DNA of 64,000 nucleotides from Adiantum capillus-veneris. Taxonomy: Eukaryota; Streptophyta; Polypodiopsida; Polypodiales; Pteridaceae. Both the position numbers and the translations under genes were made by a program. Each line of letters begins with the position of its first letter. Position 1 is the first letter of the stretch. The DNA lies in contig CM043944.1 in NCBI GenBank assembly GCA_014529385.2, positions 69,610,895-69,674,894 on the forward strand, written 5' to 3'. The notes under the pieces are model-generated. The model was not told the DNA's origin. It saw only the letters and a list, made by a program, of their open reading frames with translations, and made no database searches. Below, piece by piece: positions 22,429 to 34,064 of the stretch.

Positions 22429-25400
22429 ATGCCTCCTCACTATTGTAAGTACACCATTCAGGAAAGAAGATTGGTGGTTCAACAACCAATGAGGGAGCCT
22501 AAATCAAACAAGTCCTACGATGGGCCAGAGAACGCCAAGAAAATAGACTTAGCAGAGCCAAGAGAAAGTCCTCGACCTGCTTACATTGCCACAGATCTAG
22601 GTTGGGAAGAAGAGGACTTACTGATCAAAACACTTAAGGAGTTTCGAGATGTATTTGCATGGTCGTACAAAGATTTGAAGGGGGTGGATCCTAACATTTG
22701 TGAACATTCAATCCCTCTAAAGTCTGATGCAAAGCCAAGAAAACAACGTCCATACACGTATAATGAGACATTCGCCAAAAGGATAAAAGAAGAGATAGAC
22801 AAACTTATGGAGGCTGAATTTATTTATGAGATAGAGCACACAGACTGGGTGTCCCCGATAGTGGTGGTACCCAAGAAAAACAGGAAATTACGAGTGTGTG
22901 TAAATATCAAGAAGGTAAACGCAGCAACAATAAGGGAAAACTACCCTCTTCCTATCACTGAACACGTCCTGGAACAAGTAGCAGGCAAGCAAGCCTATAG
23001 CTTTATGGACGGATTCTCTGGTTATAACCAATTGGGGGTCAAACTAGAAGATCAATACAAAACAGATTTTGCAACAGAATGGGGCATATATGCGTTTAGA
23101 GTAATGCCATTTGGCTTGACCAATGCTCCAGCCACATTTCAGAGATTAATGACACATGCTTTTAAAGAATACTTGTGAATATTCTTGGATATTTACATGG
23201 ACGACTTGTGTGTCTATTCTCTATTGAGAGAAGACCATATAGATCATCTTAGAAAGGTATTCGAAAAGTGCAGAACGTATAGGATTTGCCTCAACCCAGA
23301 AAAATGTGTATTCATGGTACGACAAGGTAAAATCTTAGGCCCCATAGTGTCGGCTAATGGAATTACCACTAATGAAGACAAGGTAAAGGTGATCATAGAA
23401 TTGCCAAGACCAAACATTGTACGAGAGATACAATCATTTATGGGACATTGTGGATACTACCGACGTTTTATCTACATGTACGTTGTAATAGCAAAACCCT
23501 TGTATAGTCTAATCACACTCTTCAATTGGACCAATGAATGTGAGGAGTCATTCCAGAAACTAAAAGATGCACTGGTATCTGCACCAATTCTAAAAGCACC
23601 AGATTGGTCAAAGATCTTCCATGTACATGTAGATGCTTTGGCATTTGCAATAGGTTGTATATTAGCACAACCAGGGGAGGGCAAGACGGATTTTCCAATC
23701 AGTTATGCTAGTAGACAACTCAACAGTGCAGAAAAGAATTATACTACCACTGAAAGAGAAGGATTGGGTATGATATATGTGGTAAAGAAATTTCGGCATT
23801 ACTTGCTCACGAACAAATTCACATTGTTTGTGGATCATTAGGCACTCGTGTACTTAGTAAACAAACCTTGTAACACGGGACGAATTGTAAGATGGTTCAT
23901 TATGTTGCTGGAGTTTGATTTTACGGTAGTAGTTAAGAAAGGAAAAACTCATCAAAGAGCAGACCACCTTTCTCGATTACTACATGGCGAAAAAGCTACT
24001 GGGGTAGATGATGATCTCCTAGACGCATACCTGTTTAATATAGAGATGGTACCGAAATGGTCAGAGCAAATTATTCCGTTGCTGACATATGGAATGAATC
24101 TTGACGACAAACACACGGTGCAAGACGTTAGACAAGCACGAAATTACACAATGCTTGCGGGAAGAATGTACCATCATGGAAACGATGGGATTCTAAGGTT
24201 GTGTATAAGCCCAGAGGAGTACGAAGCGTATCTAGAGGAGGCCCATACACAAATAGGGGAATTCCATAGAGGAAATCAAATGATGTATGAACAACTAAGA
24301 AGACTTGGAGTGTATTGGCCAGGAATGGCAGGCAATGTAGCTAAGTACATCAAGAAATGCGACTTTTGCACATCCAATACTACTATGGATTATACCACAT
24401 TATACCAAGTGACAATAGCACCCGCATGGAGTCATGCTATTGTGGAATATTTGACTAATAAGGAGCTGCCAGGAGATTGAGACAAAAGGTTTTACAAATC
24501 GAAGCAAATGGGTGTGCCCTCATTAGTGACCAATTGTATAAAAGAGGAGCTGATGACCAACTGAGGTTAGTTCCTCATGAAAATGACTACTTTCCATTAT
24601 TGGAACAAGCTCATGCAGGCATAGCAGGAGGTCATTTTCAGCAGAGAGAACCGTAAAAATCATTATGGTTGCAGGTATATGGTGGCCGACCATGATTCAA
24701 GATGCAACAGAATTCGTGAAAAGGTGTGATGAATGTCAACACACTAAGGTACCAGTTAAAAGAGACGAAATTCCTTTAAGGCCAATGATGAGTGCTCGAG
24801 CATTCGCTAAATGGGGATTGGACTTTGTTGGTCCTATCACTCCACCAGCGTATCGTTCACAAGCACAATATATCATAGTGACCACGGATTACATGACCAA
24901 ATGGGTGAAAAGAAAAGCCACAACGAAAGCAGACGCTAGAACCACGGCACAATTCTTATATGAATATGTGTTTACACGTTATGGCCTTCCAATCGAGCTG
25001 GTGAGTGATAGAGGGATGCACTTTGTAAATGAAGTTATCCAACATCTCTTAAATGAGTTTATGGTAATTCATCGCAAATCTGAACCCTATCATCCACAAG
25101 CCAATGGCCAAGCGAAAGAGACCAACAAAATATTGTGCACAGTTCTTACGAAACTGGTTAGTGAAACAAGAACAGATTGGGATCAGATGCTCTATTCGGC
25201 ACTGTGGGCTTATCGAGTTGCATATAAAACAACACTCAATGTTACACCATTTAATATGGTATATGGGTTAAATGTAATATTGCCTATTGACTTTTTGATC
25301 CCCACACTCAGGGTAGCCACACAATTGGACTGGACGGGGCATAAACTTTCAGAACGGTTAGAGGACCTTGAAAAATTAGATGAGTTACGACTCAATGTTG

Positions 25401-25872
25401 TAGCAGCCATATATGCAAAAAAAAAAGACAACAGAAAGAGTTTTTTGACAAACATGTCAAGAACAAGGACTTTAAAACGGGCGACTATGTTTTAGTATAC
25501 ACCCTTAAACAGCATGCCAAAAAGCTAAAGAAAAGGGGAATGGGGCCTTATTTGATCCAAGAAATATCGTCCAGCAGAGTAGTAAAATTGTCGACACTAG
25601 ATGGAAAAGAAATGCCGAACTGGATTAGTGGGTGTCGTTTAAAAAAATATCATCTACCTTTAACACCGGAAATGTTGTTTCAATTGCATTATGGAAAAGC
25701 CTATAGACAGGAACAACAAAGAATTCAGGACCAGGCACAACAAGAAGCCAAGGAACGGATTGCTAAACGAAAGCAGTTTCTCAGGATAATAATCATGGTC
25801 ACCCCAATGATGACTGACGAATATCCTCTTTCGACATCCCAAACAAACGAAAGCAGTTTCTCAGGACAATAA
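22429..25872 (+). pseudogene. RT-RNase H-integrase polyprotein of element 3
   Basis: Ty3/gypsy pol with several lesions: TGA at 23176, TAG at 23839, frameshifts near 24478 and 24645, and one in an A-run near 25425. RT reads WVSPIVVVPKKN through VMPFGLTNAPATFQR to IYMDDLCVYS (YMDD intact, near 23197). RNase H follows (VHVDALAFAIGCIL ... TTEREGLGMIY). Then come two complete HHCC modules: HTQIGEFH with CDFC (24240-24375) and HAGIAGGH with CDEC (24600-24745). The integrase core has GLDFVGP, SDRGMHF and GQAKETNK (D, D, E all present). The C-terminal region (GDYVLVYTLKQ, WISGCRLKKYH) ends near 25660 with a Q/R-rich tail. There is no archaeal RNase H, so this is a different lineage from elements 1, 2 and 4. 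Confidence 0.88.
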
Positions 25873-25926
25873 ACATGGTCACCCCAATGATGACTGACGA
25901 ATATCCTCTTTCGACATCCCAAACAA
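25767..25926. repeat. 80-bp tandem duplication
   Basis: ACGAAAGCAGTTTCTCAGGA starts both copies (25767 and 25847). They differ by very few bases, so the duplication is recent relative to the other lesions. It lies between the integrase tail and the protease frame and may have moved the stop of the former. Confidence 0.92.
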
Positions 25927-25963
25927 ACGAAGTGAATATTAAAGCGAAGAATTAGCAAAGACC

Positions 25964-26872
25964 ATGACAGACTTTAGGGCTCAGGACGATAGCATCATTG
26001 ACGACTTGGAAGTTATGTGGTGTAGTCCTTACATAAAAGCTTATGCAGGCACAAAACAAGTTGAAATCTATGCATTGCTTGACACTGGAGCAAAAATGAG
26101 CGGCATCAGCTTTGAGCTCTTTCAGAAACTTGGACCAATGAGGACAATCCCAGAGACACACCGGTTGAAAGTAGCATCGGGTGATGAGGTGACCACGTTG
26201 TGGTCTATTATAATACCAATCACAGTGTAGGCACACCAGTACACTACAAAATTCCATGTACTGCCACCAAGTAAATCAGCAACGCCGTGTATCTTAGCAG
26301 TGTCATGGATGAAAGCTAACAGGGTATTCATTGATTTGGATACTAATGAAGCACTGTTCCGAAATGAAAACTTTTTAGAACCCTTCTTATCATATAACCA
26401 ATACATGTCAAGGAGGAAACAAGAGTCAATACAACCGCAAGGATATGCCCAACAACAAACAGAGTTTACAAGTCCAGCAACGTCTTATCAAAAATCAACA
26501 ACCATGCAGGGAACCAGGCAAGTTTGGGTATGGCGTACAGATCTGGCCGAGACACAATTACATCAAAAGAGGAAATACAAAGTTTGGATAAGGCAAGACA
26601 GCCTAATTCCTATAAAAAAGGGGGCAGAAGAACATAGAAAACACCAAAATCCAGCAAAACTTCAAAGAACCACAGTCAATCGGTCGATTACGCAATGGCC
26701 ATATATTGGTATGGCGGCCAAAATTGCCAATTCAAAACAGGCCAACAACACAAGAAGGGAGGCCAAAGATGACCATCGAGCAGTTATCTACAACTGTCAA
26801 TGTCAAGCCACATCATGCAAACAGCACGAGGAAACAAACAGAATCAACAACAAAAACTACAAGGATCTATAA
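25964..26872 (+). pseudogene. Retropepsin-like ORF located after integrase
   Basis: ATG 25964 opens a frame with one internal TAG (26228-26230). Residues 35-130 look like a retropepsin: LLDTGAKMSGIS (catalytic DTGA near 26080), a flap-like stretch, then FHVLPPSKSATPCILAVSWMKAN and FIDLDTNEALF, as in the family's ILG..W..... second half. The remaining 200 residues are basic and Q/T-rich with no motif. Ty3/gypsy elements normally carry protease before RT; none is visible upstream of RT here (22025-22429). So either the protease has moved or this is a piece of a second element joined after pol. Confidence 0.65.
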
Positions 26873-27309
26873 GACCCCAGTCATCAAAGGAGAAAGAAAA
26901 AATGTTCCACTAGAAAATGCAACAAAATATACGACAATATCGACTTCAAAGGATCCACATACGCCAATTCAAAACCAGTGGAAATCAATCAAACAAAGAG
27001 CGGCAGATTTACAACTACTCCTTGCAAAGAAAATCTGCCAGCCAACTCAAGCTACCATAGGAAACCTCAACGATAAATGCCAATAAGCGAATCGCTTATA
27101 CCTTCCTCTTACACCGCATAAATTCTTTCTACATGCATTGATTGCACATGCATATAGGGCTATATTACAAGGCCTGCATTAGCACGAGTTCACACCCATG
27201 CACAGCACATACCCTAGACGATACCCTGTCGTCCGGGAGGACTACAACTAGGAGGGGGGGAAGCATTCCAAATGCGGACTCATGACTCATGTCATATATT
27301 AGAGGGCAA
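26873..27309 (+). other. Noncoding tail with polypurine tract
   Basis: After the protease ORF a Q/T-rich, frameshifted continuation runs to about 27086. A purine tract GGAGGGGGGGAAG at 27251-27263 follows, which could be the primer site for a 3' LTR. Possible LTR starts are TGCGGACTCATG near 27273 or TGTTTGTGAGC at 27310. Confidence 0.4.
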
Positions 27310-28200
27310 TGTTTGTGAGCAATTTTTCAACCATTTTTGCGTTTTATTGTGTGATTTTGGGAAAAAGAATATGCCCTCGTAATTAATCAGAATAGGGGAC
27401 CAAATCATCATACATGAGCCCCTAGGGATGTGTATAGACTATAAAGAGAGTCAAATCTGGCCAAAAAACGTCTAAAAACAGCAAAAAATAGGCCAAGGTT
27501 GACGATTATGAGTGAGAATGTACATAGACGAGAAAAAAGTGAGCTACAAAGTGTTTTGCTTTTCATAGGTATTTTTATAGGTTAGAATTGCTATTTTCGG
27601 GTTACTTTGGGATTTATTTGCTTTATTTTAGCCATTTTCTAGCAAAAATTATAGAAAAAAATCCGTAATCCAGATGGAAACACAAAAGAAGAGACGCCTG
27701 ATCGGAGCAAGGTAAAGAAGACATAGAAAAAATAGGGACTGCAAAGGTGACAGGGCAAAATGACCACCGTCATGAAGGGACCTCCAAAATTGTAGAACTG
27801 GAGCAACCGAGGTCCAAATCAGGAAATTTGCGAGCCTAAACCGCATCTCGCAAAAAGTTATGGCCATAGGTAAAAGATGGGAAAATTTTGTGTCGGAGTC
27901 TCGATAACATATAAATGGCTAGGCTAGCCATTTTCCATTGTGTGAGAGAGAGAGCTCCCTACAGCAGTTGAGACTTCCAGAAGCTCATCCATCGCGCACG
28001 GTCACCAGATCGACATCAGATATGAGAGGTACACTCGTCAACACTGACTCTAAGTGTTGTTTACTTCAGTTAGTCGCAAAACCTCGCCAGCATCACAATC
28101 ACAACCTGTGCACACATACGGTAGACCGGTTGTTAGGGAGACCTAGAGGCCACCAAATGGAACCAAAATTGAAAGGCACAATTCCTATAGCTTAGGGATC
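27310..28200 (+). mobile_element. Possible LTR or internal promoter region
   Basis: Begins TGTTTGTGAGC after a purine-rich stretch and includes a TATA box (CATATAAATGG, 27909-27919) with a GA-rich leader after it. This would fit a 3' LTR of the pol region to the left or a promoter for the ORF at 29888. It shows no clear homology to the LTR at 33169, so the two are not a matched pair. Open frames here are not convincing. Confidence 0.3.
27910..27916 (+). promoter_or_regulatory. TATA box
   Basis: TATAAAT preceded by a 600-bp AT-rich stretch and followed by GTGTGAGAGAGAGAG. Plausible pol II start in an LTR-like region. Confidence 0.4.
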
Positions 28201-28847
28201 AAGCCTATGACCTCGAAAAGCGTGAAGGAATCCGCTCAGAAAACCCTAATTTCACAGGACCTGCAAAAGGGCAACTGAACCAAGGTGATCGAAAATGAGC
28301 CAAAACTCATAGACAGCAAGCCAATAACTTCGACAAACCAACTGAAGGGTTAGATCATGAAAAAGTTCGTCAAAACAGAGCCTAAAGTCCCTATCTGACG
28401 AAAACTGTACAAAGCGTCACGATACTCTAACGGGCCGACCAAATGACAAAATGACACCAAATTTAACAAGGTACATCCAAAAGAGGTCAACTACGAGATG
28501 GAATATGTCCACTCTGGAAAAAATCTCTTCCACTAGGGCAAATGCCAGCAACAGGCCAGAAAGATGTCCAAATGGTCGTTTTTGGTGTTGTAAACACCAA
28601 AACAACAACCGACTGCTTTGATGGAAGGTCAAAAGGAAATAAAAGAAAGCCGGAGTCATACAATGACCAAAAGGAACGGCGAGCATCACCTAGGTGGTCT
28701 ACTTCGACTCCAAGACCAGCTAAGTGCTGCAAACAGGGAGTACACTCTTCTAAATTGATTAAAACTTGATGTGTGTGTCTAGGAGAGCCTATTAACACCA
28801 TTGTGGTCAACTAACATCAAAAAAACTGGTAATAAGAACTAAGTACT
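28201..28847 (+). other. Spacer, no gene seen
   Basis: Noncoding between the LTR-like region and the palindrome series. Both-strand open frames at 28417-28810 are mutually overlapping and lack recognisable domains. Confidence 0.5.
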
Positions 28848-29591
28848 AGTCTATCACGATAGACTTGAATTTACAATTAGACAAGTAAAATTTTGATTTT
28901 GGCTTCATGAGGAGTTCTAACAAGGAATATTAACCACCATTATCAAATCAAAGTGCAAAAGGGATCTCTTTTGGCCAAATAACCTAGTCTATCGCGATAG
29001 ACTTGCTACTACAATATTTGGGGGAAAGACTTTTCAAAATTTTCACAAAACAGACTTGGGAAAGCACATGAAGGCAGTACACCAAATTTGGTGACAGGAT
29101 GGACTCATATGGCAAGCCGAGAAAGACATGACGACAACTCAGAGTCAGAACAGGACATCTCAAGGGCAAACAGTTAAAATTCACATGTGAGAGGTCAAGA
29201 AACCTTACATCAACTTGGAGAAGGCAGATAGATGATCACAGAGCCAAAAAATGACAAATTGACACTGAGTACCAGTCTATCCCGATAGACTAAGCAGAGG
29301 GATACTAGGCCATCTAACCAAAAATTTGAATTAACAGTTGGATTCAGCATGATGCAAGAAGACTACCCACTAAGTTTGAGCCCAAAACAACACAAAATGA
29401 AGGAGATAGACCAATATCTCCTTGGAAGGAATCTGGAAAAAATGGGAGTTGATCCAAAAAGGGGTCACTTGACATTCATTTGAGGTGAAAATGGGATCAG
29501 ATCATGTGCAAGGTATGAGAAACCAATTGGTGGAGGCACAAATGCAAAATAGGACCCTTGTCAAAAGATGGCTAGTCTATCGCGATAGACT
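28848..29591. repeat. Four spaced copies of an 18-bp palindrome
   Basis: AGTCTATCGCGATAGACT or a one-base variant occurs at 28848-28865 (central CAC), 28986-29003 (perfect), 29274-29291 (central CCC) and 29574-29591 (perfect). Spacings are 138, 288 and 300 bp. The intervening DNA is not repeated, so the motif itself is what is shared. It resembles a dimeric-protein operator or a set of small hairpins in RNA. It lies in the spacer between pol and the 3' ORF. Confidence 0.92.
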
Positions 29592-29880
29592 GAGCAAAAG
29601 TTGCAAATGAACTGATTTTCAGTTTGGGATTATAGAGTGACCTTACATGCCCTGTGAACATACACCACACAAAATTTCAAGGCATTTGGAATTGTTCTCC
29701 TTCACCAACAACATTAATTTGAAGCTGTCTGAGTCGCACAATGGAAGAGCTTGTCTATCTGCTAACATTTTACCTTAACTCATCTTGGGACTAAGAAGGC
29801 TCATCTAGATGCATGATTAAGTGGTAATAAATTTAGAAGAGAAGTACTATGTTTGTACATTAACTGTTAATTGTGAATAC

Positions 29881-29882
29881 AG
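29881..29882 (+). promoter_or_regulatory. Splice-acceptor-like site before the 3' ORF
   Basis: TTAACTGTTAATTGTGAATACAG/G precedes the ATG at 29888 by six bases, with a branch-point-like TTAAC. This fits expression of the downstream ORF from a spliced RNA, as known for env-like ORFs of Athila-type plant elements. The matching donor is not identified. Confidence 0.4.
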
Positions 29883-29887
29883 GATCC

Positions 29888-32800
29888 ATGGATGCTTCTC
29901 CGGGGAAAAGAAAAGGCAAGAACCTGGCAACGGAAGGTGCAATACCCTATGCACTTCTACCCAATTCATTAAAGCCACAACCACCTGGATACCTGCAGAC
30001 GTGCAACAGGCAGGAGCCTTTCAGATCTATCAAGGTTCATATGTGGATGACAAAAGAAATTTAGTGGATACAGTGATGATCCCCAAGGAGGCAGAAAATT
30101 ACTTGAAAAGATCACCGCAAAGGTCATGGCTCAAAAAAGTTGGCTTATGGAACTTTGTATCACTACCACCAGTAGGGATAGATTTCAAGAGGGTACAACA
30201 CCTAATTGAGACTATCCAAGAAGATGGAACTTGCAGAGTGGCACGCATGGATAATGAAGTGATGGAGATCCGGATCACCAAAGAAATCATCAAGGAGGCA
30301 TTGAAATTGTCTGATCAAGGAGCCAACATGAGAGAAAGAAGGAAAAACCTCACAGTCTACTTGCAAAAGTCCAAACTACCATCTTTCAAACTCATAGCAA
30401 ACCCGGAAGTAAGAGAACTGACACAGATCTACAGTCAGTGTTTGTTGAGCTATAGCAAAAGACCGCCAAGATACAGTACACCACACGGGAGCATCTCAAC
30501 CACACTGACATGGGCTATGGGAATGACCCATGAGCTCTATATAGATCACGCATCATATCTGTTTGAAGAAGTGACAAAGCTAAGGCAGGACAAGCCAAAT
30601 TACATTGCAGGAGGAGAAGTCCTCACCAGAATCATATACCAGGCCATAGGCGTGGCAGATCAGCTGCTACCTGCTCCCCATTAAAACGATTGGCTGGTGT
30701 TAAGAGAGAATATCGAAGAGAGATCACAAAGGAAAGTACCGGCCTCTATTAACACCATTGGAGGACGCAGGCTGGAAAGAGTAACAAGAAGTGCACAAGA
30801 AAAGATGGAAGAAGAAAGAAGAACTGAAGAGGAAGATGTCCGACTAAAGAAGCGGAAAGCGGAAATGGAAAACAACACCAGGTTGCAAAAGATAGCAAAA
30901 ATGGAAAGGATGCTAGAAGAATTGCTACTAGAAGAGGAGGATCTATAAACTTTGAGAGATCAGTTGAGGCTAACTTCATGAGATCAGGAAACACCACCAC
31001 CATCTCCAAGGCCAGAGACAGGTGAGAGGCAATCTACCCCACCTGCTGACTCTCCTTCGCATTCAGAAAGCTCACATAGTGATGAGAGAGTTCATACACC
31101 ACCCAGTGAAGAAGAAGAAGAAGAAAGAACACATGGTCACCCAAACACTGGAACCATATCACAAATCGATAAAGGCAAGCAAAAGGAGGTGGATCAGACA
31201 AAAGATAAAGCTTCCTCCTCTCAATAAATTGACCTGGAAGCTACTATAGATGAAGATTTACAGTCAATGGAGACAATACTAAACCGAACAAGACTGCACA
31301 GTCAATGGTTAGCTGATCAGAACAGGTCCAACAAAACGAAGTTAGAAAAAACCCATCAAGAAGTTATGAGACTGCAGGAGCAAAGAGATGACACTCTAAA
31401 CTTGATCAGCATCAGAGATGCTGAGATCTTGGGGCTCAAAAGCACGGTAAATCTCCTCAAAGACAATTTACAGGAGTTTGAAGATTTCAATGCCATTTGT
31501 GAAGATACAATCAACGTATTCCTTGAAGATGTCAGTGACATAGATGAACACATCCATAAGTTGGGAAAAGAAAAGCAAGATGCGCTGGAGACAGTCAAAA
31601 GTTTGCAAGTCGTCATCGATGACTTACAAATTGAAGTCAAAGATTTGAGGGCAGTAACAGATATACAAGCAAGGGAAATCAAATGAGCTAAGAAACAAAA
31701 AACGTCGCTACCAACAACACTGGTAGTCCACCCACAAGAAGAAGTGGTTGCACTGAAGAGGGGGAGCTGAAGTTGGAAAGAAAAGAGCGCTTAATGATAG
31801 CCGAAAGTGTGCTTAGAGCAAAGGATCAACTACAAAGGCAAATTTCATACTTACAAAGTGAACAACAACAAGGACCAGCTCCTGACAGTGAAATGGAAAG
31901 CATTGTTTCCAAATCACTCAGGGAAGAAAATGAGAACTTGCACATCAGGGTAAAGCAGTTGGAGGAGTCTGCAGCTCTAAAAGAGATGGAATTTCAAGCT
32001 CTCCAAATCAATAGTAGAACAATGGCTACGCAAATCGCAAGTCTTCAAACTGCAAGGCAACACCAAGGACAGGTACGAGTGCACCTGGAGCAAGCAGCCA
32101 CGGATTTGGTTGGACTCTCCGAAGTATATGGGGGTCAAGATGACTACGAGGGAGAATCAGATGATCAGGAAGCCCCAGATACACAGATTGATCAAACTGG
32201 CTCCAAAGACCAAGAAATAGACGAAGATTCAGTCACAAGATTGGAAGAGCAGAGGCTGGCCGAGCAAATGGAAAAACAATCAGAGATGATATGGTACAAG
32301 GCAATGCAACTAGAAAAGGAGATGCTACAAGGGCTCTCCAGATCAGGCAAAACAACAGCAGAGCTACGGGAGGAATGGAATGCCCCTATGTTACCCTATG
32401 CTCTGCTGAAATACGAAACTCTAACACATCAACGGCAGCTCGCAAAAGAAGAACAAGTGCCAGTGTTTGAAGGAGAATTACAGGATCGGGAACAGCAAAA
32501 CAGAATAGTAGACAGCCAGCCAAAGTGGAGGCGTCAATGGCTCTTGGATCATCCTAATAACCTGATCCACTTAGTCAACGCACCGCCTAAGCTGAGGAAT
32601 GACAGTTTTTTGCCCAACTCCCCAAACATACACCTATAGCCAACATAAAGCACTACAAAGCAGAAATCCGACATGGCTAAATTATCCAGTATTGACAGGG
32701 CCTGCAGAGGGAGAGAGAATATCCGGTTCTTACATGGTGAAAACCCTTCAGGGCACCATTGCAGAATTCGGAGGCTCTCCCGACCTATCCTGCAAGATGC

Positions 32801-33108
32801 TATGTAAAATAGCTCGAACCTTTTTGGCCTGTCTCACAGTCTTCTCAGAAAGTTGGACTTCAGAGTATATGAATACCGAAAGAAGCATCTCAGAGCTGTC
32901 ATACGATCTAAGTGGGCCACCTACAGAGCCAGTATTGTATGCCTATTTCAGACGGCTAATGTTTCTGCCAAGCTACCATCTCCAAACCTTCGAAGAAGCA
33001 TTTTACACAGGCTTCTTCATGTACAAGTCCAAAAATTTTGGCCCATTAATGGCAAGCGAGTCTATGCGATATGATGCGTTTCTACATCAAATCAACCAAG
33101 AAGGATGA
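29888..33108 (+). pseudogene. Large 3' coiled-coil ORF of element 3 (env-like position, unassigned)
   Basis: The ancestral frame of about 1,070 codons starts MDASPGKRKGK at 29888. It switches frame near 29950, 31765 and 32605 and has in-frame stops at 30682, 30946, about 30979, about 31225 and 31684. Four parts can be read: an N-terminal globular region (about 29980-30680, with ITKEIIKEALKLSDQG reminiscent of plant-transposon-type domains), a K/E-rich then S/P/E-rich acidic linker (30700-31230), a long heptad coiled coil (31260-32360), and a C-terminal globular region (32600-33108). No CCHC knuckle, signal peptide or membrane helix is visible, so a true envelope is doubtful. It ends 60 bp before an LTR, so it is the last ORF of a retroelement. 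Function unknown. Confidence 0.65.
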
Positions 33109-33153
33109 CAAAGACACTGAAGACAAAGACGATCATGTCGTGGTAGACATGAA

Positions 33154-33168
33154 TTAGGAGGGCGGGAG
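33154..33168 (+). promoter_or_regulatory. Polypurine tract
   Basis: TTAGGAGGGCGGGAG abuts the LTR start at 33169; expected plus-strand primer site. Confidence 0.75.
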
Positions 33169-34064
33169 TGTTGGAACCCCATTTGTCCAACTGTTGTAAT
33201 GAGGCCATCTTGTAATGCATATCAAATTCCCATTTTATGTCAAAGACGTCTTATCATTTTGATCCATTCGTCTGGGTCATGTAAAGATTAATCAGTTAGT
33301 CAGTACTCATATTTGTTCCCACTTTGTAATAATGAGTAAGAGAACCCCATGTACATTTTTGAGCTAAGGTGACTAAAGTATAAAAGTCACCTTAGAACCA
33401 TTTTGGAATAACATTGTTTTTAAATATTAATCCTGTGTCGTACGAGTCTGGCTATTCGTTACGCGCTTCTCCCTCACCGGATTCACGATGTGACTACACC
33501 ATTGCGGTAGTCTCTCCGAGAGCTACGTGCCCATGCCACGCATTCACATTTTTCGAGCTGTTCGCGATCGATCCTTCCTCGAGCTTGTTTTGTTTGTAAG
33601 TAGCACAAACAGTGTCTGTTTTCAACAATCAAGTGCTTTATGGAATGAGAAAGAGATTAGCTACACATAGATACTCATGAACTTAAGTTTTGCCCACTTT
33701 TGGATTATGACCTGTTAGTTTATCGCGACTGTATTCGAGATAACTAGGGTTCAAATCTGGTGAGATTAGACTTATAGGTAAGTATATCCCAGTGAGAGGA
33801 TGGTGCCTACAAGGTTTGATGCGATTCCGAGTTCATTGGAAGTGTAAACGGTGTTGTGAGCGGTTAGGGATAGAGTGGGTTGCATTCTACTAGGGTTAGT
33901 GATTGATGCATCATAAAAGTGTGTATGTGTAGATTGGTCTCAGCCTGACAAGCTAACGAGATTGCCTACGTGCACCTACGGGTTAGTCGTGTCATCGGAT
34001 GATACGTATGTTGTCTGTGTCATGCTTGTGAGTATGAACAGGGGAGTAGTTAAGCCCTAAAACA
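33169..34064 (+). mobile_element. 3' LTR of element 3
   Basis: Begins TGTTGGAACCCC right after a polypurine tract. It can be closed at AAAACA (34064), giving TGTT...AACA ends, exactly where DNA of another family starts. TATA box at 33379-33386. No second copy is present in the window, so the 5' LTR has been lost to the left of 22025. The open frame at 33414-33599 lies within the LTR and is not a gene. Confidence 0.65.
33379..33386 (+). promoter_or_regulatory. TATA box of element 3 LTR
   Basis: TATAAAAG about 210 bp into the LTR with GTCACCTTAG on both sides of it (a short inverted repeat, GGTGACTAAAG / GTCACC). Confidence 0.6.

Noticed and set aside
28417-28810. Overlapping ORFs on both strands in the element 3 spacer
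   Set aside because: No conserved motif; they contradict each other and lie in a region whose only conserved feature is the palindrome series.
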